DNA of 46,709 nt from Pseudonocardia acidicola. Lineage in GTDB: Bacteria > Actinomycetota > Actinomycetes > Mycobacteriales > Pseudonocardiaceae. Location of the stretch: assembly GCF_012911935.1 (NCBI RefSeq), contig NZ_JAAXLA010000053.1, forward strand, positions 1-46,709, in the 5' to 3' direction. This document shows positions 27,124 through 36,112 of the stretch, one piece after another (the stretch's first letter is position 1; each line of letters opens with the position of its first letter). The translations under genes were made by a program, and so were the position numbers. The notes beneath the pieces were generated by a model. That model did not search any database and was not told the DNA's origin. It was given only the letters and a program-made list of their open reading frames with translations.

Positions 27124-27834
27124 GTGGGACGCAGCGTGCTGGTGACCGGAGGAAACCGCGGAATCGGGTTGGCGATCGCGCAGGCGTTCGCGGCCCGGGG
27201 CGACCAGGTGGCGGTGACGCACCGCAGCAGCGCCGACGGCCTGCCCGGGGACCTGCTGCCGGTGCAGTGCGACGTCACCGACGCCGACGCCGTCGACGCC
27301 GCCTTCACCACCGTCGAGGAGAAGCACGGCCCGGTGCAGGTGCTGGTCTCCAACGCGGGGATCACCGACGACACCCTGCTCATGCGGATGAGCGAGGACC
27401 AGTTCACCCGGGTCGTCGACGCCAACCTCACCGCCGCCTACCGGGTCGCCAAGCGCGCCTCGCGCGGCATGCTGCGCGCGAAGAGCGGTCGGATGATCTT
27501 CGTCTCCTCGGTCGTCGGGCTGACCGGCTCCGCGGGCCAGGTCAACTACGCGGCCTCCAAGGCGGGCCTGGTCGGGCTGGCCCGCTCCATCGCCCGCGAG
27601 CTCGGCTCCCGCGGCATCACCGCCAACGTCGTCGCCCCCGGCTTCGTCGACACCGACATGACCCGGGCGCTGCCCGACGCCCGGCGCGCCGAGATCCTCG
27701 GCCAGATCCCGCTGGGCCGCTACGCCTCACCCGAGGAGGTCGCGGCCGCGGTCACGTGGCTCGGCTCCGACGCGGCCGGGTACGTCACGGGCGCCGTGAT
27801 CCCGGTCGACGGCGGCCTCGGCATGGGTCACTGA
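27124..27834 (+). CDS. fabG: 3-oxoacyl-ACP reductase FabG (MabA-like)
   Basis: FabG reduces 3-oxoacyl-ACP with NADPH in fatty-acid synthesis. This 236-residue SDR has the cofactor motif TGGNRGIG, LVSNAG, the catalytic Ser in IFVSSVVG and YAASK, and ends AVIPVDGGLGMGH just like mycobacterial FabG1. I chose GTG 27124 for the leaderless promoter; an upstream GTG (27088) would add 12 unlikely residues. It is followed 29 bases later by inhA, as in mycobacteria. In a mycolate-free genus it would serve normal type II fatty-acid synthesis (inference). Confidence 0.95.
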   Translation: MGRSVLVTGGNRGIGLAIAQAFAARGDQVAVTHRSSADGLPGDLLPVQCDVTDADAVDAAFTTVEEKHGPVQVLVSNAGITDDTLLMRMSEDQFTRVVDANLTAAYRVAKRASRGMLRAKSGRMIFVSSVVGLTGSAGQVNYAASKAGLVGLARSIARELGSRGITANVVAPGFVDTDMTRALPDARRAEILGQIPLGRYASPEEVAAAVTWLGSDAAGYVTGAVIPVDGGLGMGH

Positions 27835-27863
27835 TTCTCTCTCCACAACCAGAAAGGGCCCAC

Positions 27864-28640
27864 ATGGGACTGCTCGACGGCAAGCGGCTGCTGATCACCG
27901 GGGTGATCACCGACGCCTCGCTGGCGTTCCACGTCGCGAAGGTGGCGCAGGAGGAGGGCGCGGAGGTCGTGCTCACCGGGTTCGGCCGGATGCGTCTGGT
28001 GGAACGGATCGCCCAGCGGCTGCCCAAGCCCGCCCCGGTCGTCGAGCTCGACGTGTCGAACTCCGAGCAGCTCGACAGCCTGGCCGAGCGGGTCTCCGAG
28101 CACCTCGGCGCGCAGCCGCGCCTCGACGGCGTGCTGCACTCGATCGGCTTCGCCCCGGCGAGCTGCCTCGGTGAGGACGCGTTCATGAACGCGCCGTGGG
28201 AGGACGTCGCCACAACGATCCAGGTCAGTGCCTACTCGTTCAAGTCGCTGTCGACGGCGCTGCTGCCGCTGCTCGGCCCAGGTGCCTCGATCGTCGGGAT
28301 GGACTTCGACAACCGGCAGGCCTGGCCGGCCTACGACTGGATGGGCGTGGCGAAGTCCACGCTGGAGTCCGTCACCCGTTACCTGGCCCGGGATCTGGGT
28401 CCGAAGGGCATCCGGGTCAACCTGGTCGCCGCCGGTCCGGTGAAGACGATGGCCGCCAAGTCGATCCCCGGATTCTCCGCGTTCGAGGACTCCTGGGACG
28501 GCCGCGCGCCGCTGGGCTGGGACGTGAACGACCCGCTGCCGGTGGCCAAGACCGTCTGCGCGCTGCTCTCCGACTGGATGCCGGCCACCACCGGCTCGAT
28601 GGTGTGGGCCGACGGCGGGTTCCACGCCATCGGTGTCTAA
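27864..28640 (+). CDS. inhA: NADH-dependent enoyl-ACP reductase
   Basis: InhA/FabI-type enzyme, 258 residues, catalysing the last reduction of the elongation cycle. It opens MGLLDGKRLLITGVITDASL; LHSIGFAP carries the Ser equivalent to Ser94. The catalytic Tyr and Lys lie in YDWMGVAKSTLESV. The C-terminus PATTGSMVWADGGFHAIGV is family-typical, a few residues shorter than the mycobacterial enzyme. AGAAAGG lies before the ATG. It is in operon with fabG and followed 8 bases later by hemH. Confidence 0.96.
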   Translation: MGLLDGKRLLITGVITDASLAFHVAKVAQEEGAEVVLTGFGRMRLVERIAQRLPKPAPVVELDVSNSEQLDSLAERVSEHLGAQPRLDGVLHSIGFAPASCLGEDAFMNAPWEDVATTIQVSAYSFKSLSTALLPLLGPGASIVGMDFDNRQAWPAYDWMGVAKSTLESVTRYLARDLGPKGIRVNLVAAGPVKTMAAKSIPGFSAFEDSWDGRAPLGWDVNDPLPVAKTVCALLSDWMPATTGSMVWADGGFHAIGV

Positions 28641-28648
28641 TCGTCGGT

Positions 28649-29692
28649 GTGAGTGAGTTCGACGCGCTACTGGTGCTGTCCTTCGGCGGCCCCGAGGGAC
28701 CCGACGAGGTCCGCCCCTTCCTGGAGAACGTGGTCCGCGGGCGCGGCGTCCCGCCCGAGCGGCTGGACGCCGTCGAGGAGCACTACCGGCATTTCGGCGG
28801 CGTCTCGCCGATCAACGCGCGGAACCGGGAGCTGATCGCGGCGATCCGGGAGCGCACCGACCTGCCGGTCTACTTCGGCAACCGCAACTGGCACCCGATG
28901 GTCGAGGACACGGTCGCGGAGATGACCCGCGACGGGGTGCGCCGGGCGCTGGTGTTCGCCACCAGCGCCTACGGCGGCTACTCGGCCTGCCGGCAGTACC
29001 ACGAGGACATCGCGCGGGCCCGCAAGGCCGTCGGCGACGACGCGCCGGAGCTGGTGAAGCTGCGGCACTTCTTCGACCACCCCCGGTTCGTGGCCGCAGG
29101 CGCCGACGCGGTGCGGGCCGCGCGAGCCACCCTGCCCGCCGGTGTCCGGGACTCCGCGCGGATCGTGTTCACCGCGCACTCCATCCCGACGGCGGCCGAC
29201 GCCGCCGCCGGCCCGCCCGAGGAGGGCGGGTACCGGTACTCCCGGCAGGTCGCCGAGGCGGCCCGGCTGGTGGCGGCCGAGCTGGGGGTGACCGAGCACG
29301 ACGTCGTGTGGCAGTCCCGGTCCGGCCCGCCCCAGGTGCCGTGGCTGGAGCCCGACGTCATCGACCACATCGAGGCGCTGCACTCCGCCGGAGTGCCCGC
29401 GGTGGTGGTGGCGCCGGTCGGTTTCGTGTCCGACCACGTCGAGGTGGTGTGGGACCTGGACAACGAGGCCGCCGAACGGGCCGCCGAGCTCGGCATGGGC
29501 TTCGCCCGGGCGGCGACGGCCGGGCCGGATCCGGGGTTCGCCGACATGGTCGTCGAGCTGATCGCCGAGCACACCGCCGGCGCCGCGGAGCGCGGGATCG
29601 GCGACGTGCCGCGGGCCGGGTGCGCCGCGAACGGGCAGCTGTGCGCGGTGAACTGCTGCGTCCCCGCGCGCCGCCCGGCACGTCCGGAGTGA
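28649..29692 (+). CDS. hemH: Ferrochelatase (actinobacterial, Fe-S type)
   Basis: The enzyme inserts Fe2+ into (copro)porphyrin in heme synthesis; in actinobacteria the substrate is coproporphyrin III (CpfC). The 347-residue protein starts SEFDALLVLSFGGPEGPDEV after GTG 28649. VFTAHSIPTAAD holds the catalytic His, and VVVAPVGFVSDHVEVVWDLD is canonical. The C-terminal CAANGQLCAVNCC supplies the cysteines for a [2Fe-2S] cluster together with an internal one. It sits in the conserved fabG-inhA-hemH order of mycobacteria. Confidence 0.95.
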   Translation: MSEFDALLVLSFGGPEGPDEVRPFLENVVRGRGVPPERLDAVEEHYRHFGGVSPINARNRELIAAIRERTDLPVYFGNRNWHPMVEDTVAEMTRDGVRRALVFATSAYGGYSACRQYHEDIARARKAVGDDAPELVKLRHFFDHPRFVAAGADAVRAARATLPAGVRDSARIVFTAHSIPTAADAAAGPPEEGGYRYSRQVAEAARLVAAELGVTEHDVVWQSRSGPPQVPWLEPDVIDHIEALHSAGVPAVVVAPVGFVSDHVEVVWDLDNEAAERAAELGMGFARAATAGPDPGFADMVVELIAEHTAGAAERGIGDVPRAGCAANGQLCAVNCCVPARRPARPE

Positions 29693-29755
29693 CGTTACCT
29701 CCCGTTCATCCCGGAAACTTGCCCCTCGACCGTTTCTACGGTCGACTACGGCCTC

Positions 29756-31333
29756 ATGGCTCCCCCCAGCGCAGGTCTCACGGCGGCCGCCGCCCCGCCG
29801 CTCGCCGCCGAGGGCGGCACGCTCTCCGGGATCGAGGACGCGATCAACGCGGTCTTCACCCCGATCTCGGAGTTCGTGGCGGGCTTCGTGTTCGCGAAGG
29901 TCACGGTGTTCGGGGCGACGTTCCCGTGGATCGTGGCCTGGCTCGTCGTCGCGGCGGCGGTGTTCTCGGTCTACTTCGGATTCATCCAGTTCCGCGGTTT
30001 CCGGCTGGCCACGAAGATCGCGCGCGGGCACTACACGCGTGCCGACGAGCCGGGTGAGATCAGCCATTTCCAGGCGCTGAGCTCGGCGCTGTCGGGCACC
30101 GTCGGCCTGGGCAACATCGCCGGTGTCGGTGTGGCGGTGACGATCGGCGGGGCCGGGGCGACGTTCTGGATGATCATCGCCGGGCTGCTCGGGATGTGCA
30201 CCAAGTTCGTCGAGTGCACCCTGGGGGTGAAGTACCGCGAGGTGCACGCCGACGGCACCGTGTCCGGCGGGCCGATGCACTACCTGCGCAAGGGCGTCGC
30301 GGAGCGGCTGCCCGGCACCGCGGGCCGAGTCCTCGGCCGCGTCCTCGCCGCCCTGGCCGCGGCGATGATCCTGTTCTTCGGTATCGCCGGCGGCAACATG
30401 TTCCAGGCCAACCAGACCTTCGCCCAGCTGCAGGCCGTCACCGGCGGGGACGCGGGCCTGCTCGGCGGTGACGGCGCGGCGCTGATCTTCGGGGTGCTGC
30501 TGGCCGCCCTGGTCGGGTCGGTGATCTTCGGCGGCATCACGACGATCGGCCGGGTCACCAGCCGACTGGTGCCGACGATGGCGATCATCTACATCGGCGC
30601 GTGCGTCGTGGTCCTCGGCGTCAATCTGCCGCAGGTGCCGGCCGCGTTCGGGGCGATCCTCTCCGGTGCGTTCAGCGCCGAGGGCGTGCTCGGTGGCGCG
30701 ATCGGCGCGCTGATCGTGGGCTTCCAGCGGGCCGCGTTCTCCAACGAGGCCGGCCTCGGGTCGGCTCCGATCGCGCACTCGGCGGTGCGCACCAGGCACC
30801 CGATCACAGAGGGCTACGTCGCGTTGCTCGAACCGTTCATCGACACCGTCGTCATCTGCACGATGACCGCGCTGATGATCATCGTCGCCGGAACCCCGTT
30901 CTGGCGTGAGGCGCAGGCCGCGGCCTTCGCCAGCGGCGGCTCCGTCACCCCGGACGGCGTCCTGGTCACCTCGAACGCGTTCGAGACGGTGCTGCCCTGG
31001 TTCCCCTACGTGCTCGCGGTCGCGGTGGCGTTGTTCGCCGTCTCGACGATCATCACGTGGGGCTACTACGGCCAGAAGGCGTGGACCTACCTGTTCGGCA
31101 AGAGCGTGGCCAGCGAGCGGGCCTACCAGATCGTGTTCTCCGCGTTCGTGATCATCGGATCGGTGCTGACCCTGGGCAGCGTGCTGAACTTCGCCGACGC
31201 GGTGCTGTTCCTGCTGGCCCTGTTCAACATCATCGGCCTGTACCTGCTGGCCCCGATGGTGAAGCGCGAGCTGAACGGCTACCGGGAGAAGCTGCGCACC
31301 GGTGAGGTGCAGCGGGTCGACAGGGCGGCCTGA
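29756..31333 (+). CDS. Sodium:alanine symporter (AGCS family)
   Basis: This 525-residue membrane protein of the AGCS family imports alanine or glycine with Na+. The signature GTVGLGNIAGVGVAVTIGG lies near residue 125, and KFVECTLGVKYREV, SGGPMHYLRKG and GFQRAAFSNEAGLGSAPIAH follow. About 10-11 helices are visible. It carries an N-terminal extension of about 60 residues before the first long helix. The ATG at 29756 is chosen for lack of an earlier one. It is the first gene of the segment that breaks the conserved backbone, and degenerate transposon DNA follows it. Confidence 0.93.
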   Translation: MAPPSAGLTAAAAPPLAAEGGTLSGIEDAINAVFTPISEFVAGFVFAKVTVFGATFPWIVAWLVVAAAVFSVYFGFIQFRGFRLATKIARGHYTRADEPGEISHFQALSSALSGTVGLGNIAGVGVAVTIGGAGATFWMIIAGLLGMCTKFVECTLGVKYREVHADGTVSGGPMHYLRKGVAERLPGTAGRVLGRVLAALAAAMILFFGIAGGNMFQANQTFAQLQAVTGGDAGLLGGDGAALIFGVLLAALVGSVIFGGITTIGRVTSRLVPTMAIIYIGACVVVLGVNLPQVPAAFGAILSGAFSAEGVLGGAIGALIVGFQRAAFSNEAGLGSAPIAHSAVRTRHPITEGYVALLEPFIDTVVICTMTALMIIVAGTPFWREAQAAAFASGGSVTPDGVLVTSNAFETVLPWFPYVLAVAVALFAVSTIITWGYYGQKAWTYLFGKSVASERAYQIVFSAFVIIGSVLTLGSVLNFADAVLFLLALFNIIGLYLLAPMVKRELNGYREKLRTGEVQRVDRAA

Positions 31334-31479
31334 ACCGCCACCGCCGCGGGTCAGGCCGTTGCGACGCGAGGCGAGAGCTTCGAGGGCCTGCAGCAGGTAC
31401 TTGCGGAACCGGTGAACGAGGACCGTCAGCTTCGCGATCGACTACTACAAGGCGGGCGGCTACGACCGCCAGACGTGGA

Positions 31480-32339
31480 ACCCCTCCCGGTGTGGTCGTG
31501 CTGCCGGAGAATGTCGCCACCGCCCGTACTGCTGCCGAGCAGGAGACCCACGCCCGTGTGGCCCACCTGCTGACCGGCGAGCGCGCCGGCGGTCTGGACG
31601 GGCTGCGGGTCTTCGATGCGAAGCTGCGCTCATCTCGGCTGCACTGGCTGGGGACCGGGCCGGTGCAGGCGTCGCCCAACAGGGTGGGCGGCGAGGTGGC
31701 GAAGCTGAAGTTCCTGCGCGGTCTGGACGTCGACACGCTCGATCTGTCCGCGCTGCCCGCCGAACGCCGCCGCCACCTTGCCCAGATCGAGCTCACGCTG
31801 CTGGCCCAGTCCGCGGTCGACGTCCTCGACTCGGTCGTGCAGCTCGTCGACCAGACCCTGTCGGGCTCGGAGTCGCGGGCCCGTATCACGCTGCGGCACG
31901 GACAACGCGCCGACGCTGTTCGTACCAACCCGCTGGCAGAGCTACTTGGATGAACCGGCGGCAACGGGGGCCGCGACCGCTTGTCGGCACTGCTGGGAGC
32001 TGTGCACACTGCTCGGGCTGCGGGACGGGCTGCGGTCGGGGCATGTGTACGTGCCTGGCTCGCGCCGCTACGACAATCCGGCCGCCTCCCTGTTCAAGCC
32101 CGCCCGGTGGGAGGAGCATCGGGCGGGGTTCTGCCGGCTGGTCGGCAAGAGCCCCGATGCCTCACAGGCGTTGCCGCTGGTGCTGGGCGATCTGGAGGGG
32201 ACCCTCAAACGCGGTGACGGGCCCGTGCACCTGAACGACGAGGGGGGAGCTGGTGATCTCGCCGTTGACGGCGGAGGACATCCCGAGCGAGGCCGAGGAA
32301 CTGCTCTGCGTCCTGCACCGCCACACCCACACCCGGTGA
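31480..32339 (+). pseudogene. Tn3-family transposase remnant
   Basis: Pieces of a Tn3 TnpA can be read in several frames. One frame (31492-31953) gives VVLPENVATARTAAEQETHA, LRSSRLHWLGTGP and VVQLVDQTLSGSESRAR with an internal deletion. Another gives RHCWELCTLLGLRDGLRSG, VYVPGSRRYDNPAASL and FCRLVGKSPDASQALPLVLG. After a frameshift in a run of six G near 32250, the third gives ELVISPLTAEDIPSEAEEL and then a stop. The catalytic C-terminal half is missing. The stretch 31334-31479 before it is also scrambled, and no terminal repeats were found. Confidence 0.75.
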
Positions 32340-32376
32340 GCACCCCGCTTCCGACCCGAGGACGAGGAGCCTGACC

Positions 32377-32664
32377 ATGCCCACGGATTTCGACGCGACC
32401 GTCATCGGATCCGGCCCGGGAGGCGAGGTCGCCGCCTCCCGGCTTCTGGCGCCGCCGGGCTGGCAGCCCCGTGGGTCCGGGCCCGCCCACCGAGGCCACC
32501 GGGCGTCATCCAGGCCCGGGTACCGTCGCCGGTCGCCGGCGGTCATTCCCCGGATCGGCCTCGGGACGCTGAGCCGCCTGGCAGCACCCAGCAGCGCGGC
32601 CGAACCCCGGTCAGGCGAGATTGAACCGCACGACAGTGAGATTTCTGCCGCTGATGAGGCCTAG
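32377..32664 (+). pseudogene. Truncated pyridine nucleotide-disulfide oxidoreductase (N-terminus only)
   Basis: The first 28 codons give MPTDFDATVIGSGPGGEVAA and SRLLAPPG, the FAD-binding GxGxxG start of dihydrolipoamide/mercuric-reductase-like enzymes. After that the reading frame no longer resembles the family and the active-site CxxxxC part is missing. The frame continues open to 32664 without meaning. It is probably a deletion remnant joined to transposon debris. Confidence 0.6.
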
Positions 32665-33072
32665 ATGAACAGCACAGTGGATCGAGACGCCAGGACCCGG
32701 GCCCGGCTGGAGCAGCACTGGAAGGCCTCCGACCGCGGGGACATCGACACCGAGCACGCCATCTACGCTGCAGCCGCGATCCTGGACTACCCGCAGTCCG
32801 GGGAGCGCTTCCGGGGCCGGTCAAAGATCCAGGCGCAACGCGGCGGGCACCCGGCCGAACGCCACTTCACCATCCTCCGGATCCGGGGCGGTGGCGACCT
32901 TTGGGTGAGCGAGTGCGTGATCACCTATGACGACGTGCCCACCTACGCGGTGAGCGTCATGGAGTTCACCGACGATCTGGTAACGCACGAGACCCAGTAC
33001 TTCGCCGACCCTTTCCAGGCGCCTCCCCGGCGGGCAGCGCTGGCTGAGCCGATCCCGGGCCGCGACCGATGA
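32665..33072 (+). CDS. NTF2/SnoaL-like small protein
   Basis: The 135-residue protein has the pattern of the SnoaL-like/nuclear-transport-factor-2 fold: an N-terminal helix RTRARLEQHWKASDRGDIDT, then HAIYAAAAILDYPQSGERFRG and strands ILRIRGGGDLWVSECVITYD, ending VTHETQYFADPFQAPPRRA. These small alpha+beta barrels are often isomerases, cyclases or hydrolases, or have no assigned reaction. The ATG at 32665 overlaps the stop of the degenerate frame before it by one base. It looks intact despite the wreckage on both sides. Its context gives no substrate. Confidence 0.75.
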   Translation: MNSTVDRDARTRARLEQHWKASDRGDIDTEHAIYAAAAILDYPQSGERFRGRSKIQAQRGGHPAERHFTILRIRGGGDLWVSECVITYDDVPTYAVSVMEFTDDLVTHETQYFADPFQAPPRRAALAEPIPGRDR

Positions 33073-33099
33073 ACCCATGCGACTGCAGGGCGATGGACA

Positions 33100-33475
33100 C
33101 CGCCGCCCGCCAGGGATGACCGAACAGGTGACGCTGGTCCGGCCCGGCCGCACCACCCGCTGAACAGGCTGCGCCCCTGCGCGTCGCTGAAGGTGGTGGT
33201 CTTGATGGTGTTCGGCCGGCGCGGCGTGCGGAAGCCCCGACCGCGGGTTGCACCAGCGTGACCAGGAGGTGGTCGACGAAGACCAGCCTTTGCTTGCGCC
33301 CGGCGCCGGCCGCCCGCCGGCGGTGTCGCCCGCGACGCTCGTGCAGCGCGGGCTCTCGGGGCCGCCACCCATTTCGGCGCGAGTTCTTCGAGCAACTCGC
33401 CGAAGTGTGCGCGGGAGACCCCGGACAGGGCCGAATGGGCACAGGCCGCACGGGCCCAGGTCAGCTTCACAACTC
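33100..33475 (-). pseudogene. IS5-like DDE transposase remnant
   Basis: On the minus strand, parts of an IS5-type transposase N-terminus appear in three frames. They are LTWARAACAHSALSGVSRAHF with ELLEELAPKWVAA, then LHERRGRHRRRAAGAGRKQ with RLVFVDHLLVTLVQ. After a deletion comes RRPNTIKTTTFSDAQGRSLF, which corresponds to the KQNTIKTTV...D-G segment before the second catalytic Asp. Several frameshifts and losses make it non-functional. Terminal inverted repeats were not recognised. The rest of 33073-33641 holds nothing else I can name. Confidence 0.65.
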
Positions 33476-33641
33476 GTCCGATCCGTGCGGTCCTCGTCAC
33501 GTCACGGCCTGACCGGGCCCGACCGGCCGCCGGACACGGATTCGCGAGCCGAACGTCCTCGACAGGGCTTCGGGAGAGAATCGGTCGCGGCGGCACGACG
33601 GGTGGTTCAGGACGTGGATCGCAGACCGCGTAGGCCGGTGT

Positions 33642-34865
33642 TCACTCCCCGGCCGGGTCCGGGGCGGCGGCGATGGCGGCGGCCACCAGGTCGGCGGCGC
33701 TGGACTCCCGGGTGCGCCGTCCCCGGTCGTAGTGCTGGGTGGTCGCGATCGTCGCGTGCCCGACGTCCGCCTGGACGTGCTGGATGCGCGCGTCCTGCTC
33801 CAGCGCGATCGTGACGTAGGCATGGCGCAACGCGTGCGGGTGCACCCGGTCGGCGACCTCGGCCAGGGCCGGGCCGCCGCCGGCGGCGATGCGGCGTAGC
33901 AGCGCGTACAGGTCCACCCGGGAGCACCGGCCGCCGTCCCGGGTGGCGATCATCGGCGTCCCGCCGGTCGTCGTGCGGCCCCGCCGCGCCGGGACCGCGG
34001 CGCCGGCGGTCCTGTCCCGCTGGGCCAGGTACTCCGCGAGCGCCGTGCGGACCAGGTCGGTGAGGTAGACCTCCCGGCGCAGGCCGCCCTTGCCCATCAC
34101 CCGGAGCACCTCGTCGCCACCGGTGCGGTACAGGTCGTCGCGGTCCAGCCCGACCAGCTCGGAGATCCGCAGCCCCAGCGTCAGCAGCGCGACCACCGCG
34201 ACCGCCCGCAGCGCGTAGAGCCGCCGGTAGCGGGCGTCGGCGGTGTAGTGCAGCCGGGCCGCGGCGACCAGCATCGCCTTGAGTTGCTCAGCGGTGAGCC
34301 GCACCGTCGGGGACGGCTCCCGGGCCGTGCTCGCCAGGCCGAGCCGCGCCCGGTTCAGCGCCGCCGGGTTCGCCGGGACCGCGCCGGTCTCGGCGAGGTG
34401 CCCGTAGAGCGCCGACAGCGTGGAGAGCATCCGCTGCCGGGTCCGGCGCTGCGCGCCCGCAGCCGACAGCGCGTGCAGCCACGCCTTGACGTGCACGCCC
34501 GTCGCCGCCCGCGGGTCGAGGGCCCGGGCCGCGCACCAGCGGAACCAGGCCAGATGGTGCAGCGGACCGGCAGGGGCCGGGGGAGGGCGCCGGCCGGCCG
34601 GCTCGGGTGCGGCGGCGCCGGCCCCGCCGATGGCGTCGACCCATGCGATCGGCAGCCCCAACGCGTAGGCGTAGGTGCGCCGGGTGCCGGCGTTGTCGTA
34701 CTGGCTCAGCCAGTCCACGAGTTGCGCCCGGAGCGCATCGGGGTCCGCCACGCCGGGCCACCCGGATCCGCCGTCCTCGATCGGGTCCGCGACGGCGAGG
34801 GCGGCCGTCCCGGGCGCGCTCAGGGCCTCCAGTACGGCCAGGGGCTCGTCCGCATCGACTGTCAT
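33642..34865 (-). CDS. Tyrosine recombinase / integrase
   Basis: This 407-residue tyrosine recombinase has an N-terminal core-binding domain of the SAM-like type (around residues 45-190) and a catalytic domain. The full catalytic set is visible: Arg in TLGLRISELVGL, Lys in VMGKGGLRREVYL, the HxxR box VHPHALRHAY, His in DVGHATIATTQH and the nucleophile Tyr in TTQHYDRG. The protein should cut and rejoin DNA. No tRNA gene, att repeat or excisionase is adjacent, so it may be a resident element gene or a plasmid-type resolvase. The ATG at 34865 faces a divergent coiled-coil gene across a palindrome-rich promoter. Confidence 0.92.
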   Translation of the reverse strand: MTVDADEPLAVLEALSAPGTAALAVADPIEDGGSGWPGVADPDALRAQLVDWLSQYDNAGTRRTYAYALGLPIAWVDAIGGAGAAAPEPAGRRPPPAPAGPLHHLAWFRWCAARALDPRAATGVHVKAWLHALSAAGAQRRTRQRMLSTLSALYGHLAETGAVPANPAALNRARLGLASTAREPSPTVRLTAEQLKAMLVAAARLHYTADARYRRLYALRAVAVVALLTLGLRISELVGLDRDDLYRTGGDEVLRVMGKGGLRREVYLTDLVRTALAEYLAQRDRTAGAAVPARRGRTTTGGTPMIATRDGGRCSRVDLYALLRRIAAGGGPALAEVADRVHPHALRHAYVTIALEQDARIQHVQADVGHATIATTQHYDRGRRTRESSAADLVAAAIAAAPDPAGE

Positions 34866-34915
34866 AACGCGATCCTCGTCGCCTCCCTCTCCGAGATCAC
34901 GCCGCCACGCCGGTA

Positions 34916-35007
34916 CACCAACAAAACATCGGTTTCGTTGGTGGTGGACTCAGTTTGAACGAACTGATTCATGGTTTCTTAGTTTGAAACAAGCGAACTG
35001 ATAGGCT
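34916..35007. promoter_or_regulatory. Divergent promoter with three inverted repeats
   Basis: Repeat 1 (34916-34943) has 12-bp arms CACCAACAAAAC / GTTTCGTTGGTG (11 of 12). Repeat 2 (34950-34967) is TCAGTTTGAACGAACTGA. Repeat 3 (34981-34999) has the same half-sites AGTTTG and CGAACT, 7 bases apart. The -10 TAGGCT (35002-35007) of the plus-strand gene follows at once, 6 bases before its GTG. The stretch is clearly A+T-richer than its surroundings. Confidence 0.65.
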
Positions 35008-35013
35008 CTCGCC

Positions 35014-36093
35014 GTGATCGACAGCGCCGTGAGATGCGGTTACAGCAAGTGCCGGGCCGAGCTGCCCCCTCCCGGACCGCAGGGCGGACGACGGCGCTCG
35101 TTCTGCCGCGACACCCGCTGGCCGGGCGGGCGGACGTGCGCGCAGATGGCGCGGGCCGAACGCGACGCGCTGGACGCGCTGGGCCTCGACGCGGGCGGGA
35201 CGACCTTCCAACTCGACGCCGACCGGCTCCGCGAGCACGTCGAGGCGGTGCGCGGCCCGGTGCAGGCCCTCGCCGAGGCGCTGGCCGCGATCTCCGACCG
35301 GCTCGACGAGGTACAGCGCGACGCGGTGACCGCGGTCGAGGCCGCGAACCGCCGGGTGGCCGAGGCCGACGCCGCCCGGGCCACCGCCGAGACGGCCCGG
35401 GAACAGGCTGAACAACAGGCCGCCGGCAGCGCGCAGCTCGCCGAGCAGGCGGTGGAGGAGAAGGCCGAGGCGGTCAAGCGGGCGGCCGCGGCGGCACGGC
35501 AGGCCCTGGAGGCGACCGAGGCGCTCGGCGCCGCGCGGCAGGCGGCCGACGAGGCGGCCCGCGGGCGCCGCACCGCCGAGGAGCGCGCCGAGCGGGCCGA
35601 GGCCCGGGCCGCGGCGGCCGAGCGGGAGGCGGCCGCGGCGGCGGTCAGCGCCGAGCGCGCGAACACCGAGCGGGACACGGCGCAGGCGCGGGCCGAGGAG
35701 CTGCGGACGGAGAGCGCCGAGCTGCGGACGGCGCTCGAGGCCGCCCGGGCCGATGCGGCCGCGGCCACCGACGCCCGGGCCCAGGCGGAGCAGCGGGCCG
35801 GCGCGAACTCGGCCGAACTCGACCGGGAACGCACGCAGCGGCGGGCGACGGAGGAGGCCCTGCTCACCGCGCGGGAGCGGGCGGACGCCGAGACCGCGCT
35901 GCGGGTGCGCGCCGACGCCGAGCTCGACCGGCTGCGCGCCGAGCTCGACCGCGGCCGCGGGGAGCTCGACCGGGCCCGCGCCGAGCTGGCCACCGCCCAG
36001 GAGCGCACCGTGCGGCCGGAGGACCTGCGCGCCCTGGTCGCGGCGCTGGGGCGGCCCGACCGATCAGCGGCAGCAGGGCCGGACGGAGGCTGA
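35014..36093 (+). CDS. Zinc-finger coiled-coil protein (KfrA-like architecture)
   Basis: The 359-residue protein has a short N-terminal Cys-rich part, with cysteines at RCGYSKCRAE and later SFCRDTRWPGGRTCAQM, that looks like a four-Cys zinc site (residues 8-46). From about residue 75 to 340 it is an uninterrupted Ala/Glu/Arg coiled coil with many RAEAEERA-type heptads. I do not recognise a named family; the layout resembles KfrA-type plasmid DNA-binding proteins, which autoregulate and may aid partition. GTG 35014 is leaderless. Opposite orientation to the recombinase and shared operators suggest the two are co-regulated (inference). Confidence 0.75.
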   Translation: MIDSAVRCGYSKCRAELPPPGPQGGRRRSFCRDTRWPGGRTCAQMARAERDALDALGLDAGGTTFQLDADRLREHVEAVRGPVQALAEALAAISDRLDEVQRDAVTAVEAANRRVAEADAARATAETAREQAEQQAAGSAQLAEQAVEEKAEAVKRAAAAARQALEATEALGAARQAADEAARGRRTAEERAERAEARAAAAEREAAAAAVSAERANTERDTAQARAEELRTESAELRTALEAARADAAAATDARAQAEQRAGANSAELDRERTQRRATEEALLTARERADAETALRVRADAELDRLRAELDRGRGELDRARAELATAQERTVRPEDLRALVAALGRPDRSAAAGPDGG

Positions 36094-36112
36094 CGGCCAG
36101 GCCCTCAGCAGC

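Noticed and set aside
33642..36093. Integrative element bounded by the recombinase
   Set aside because: No tRNA, no direct att repeats and no excisionase or transfer genes were found, so element borders cannot be supported.
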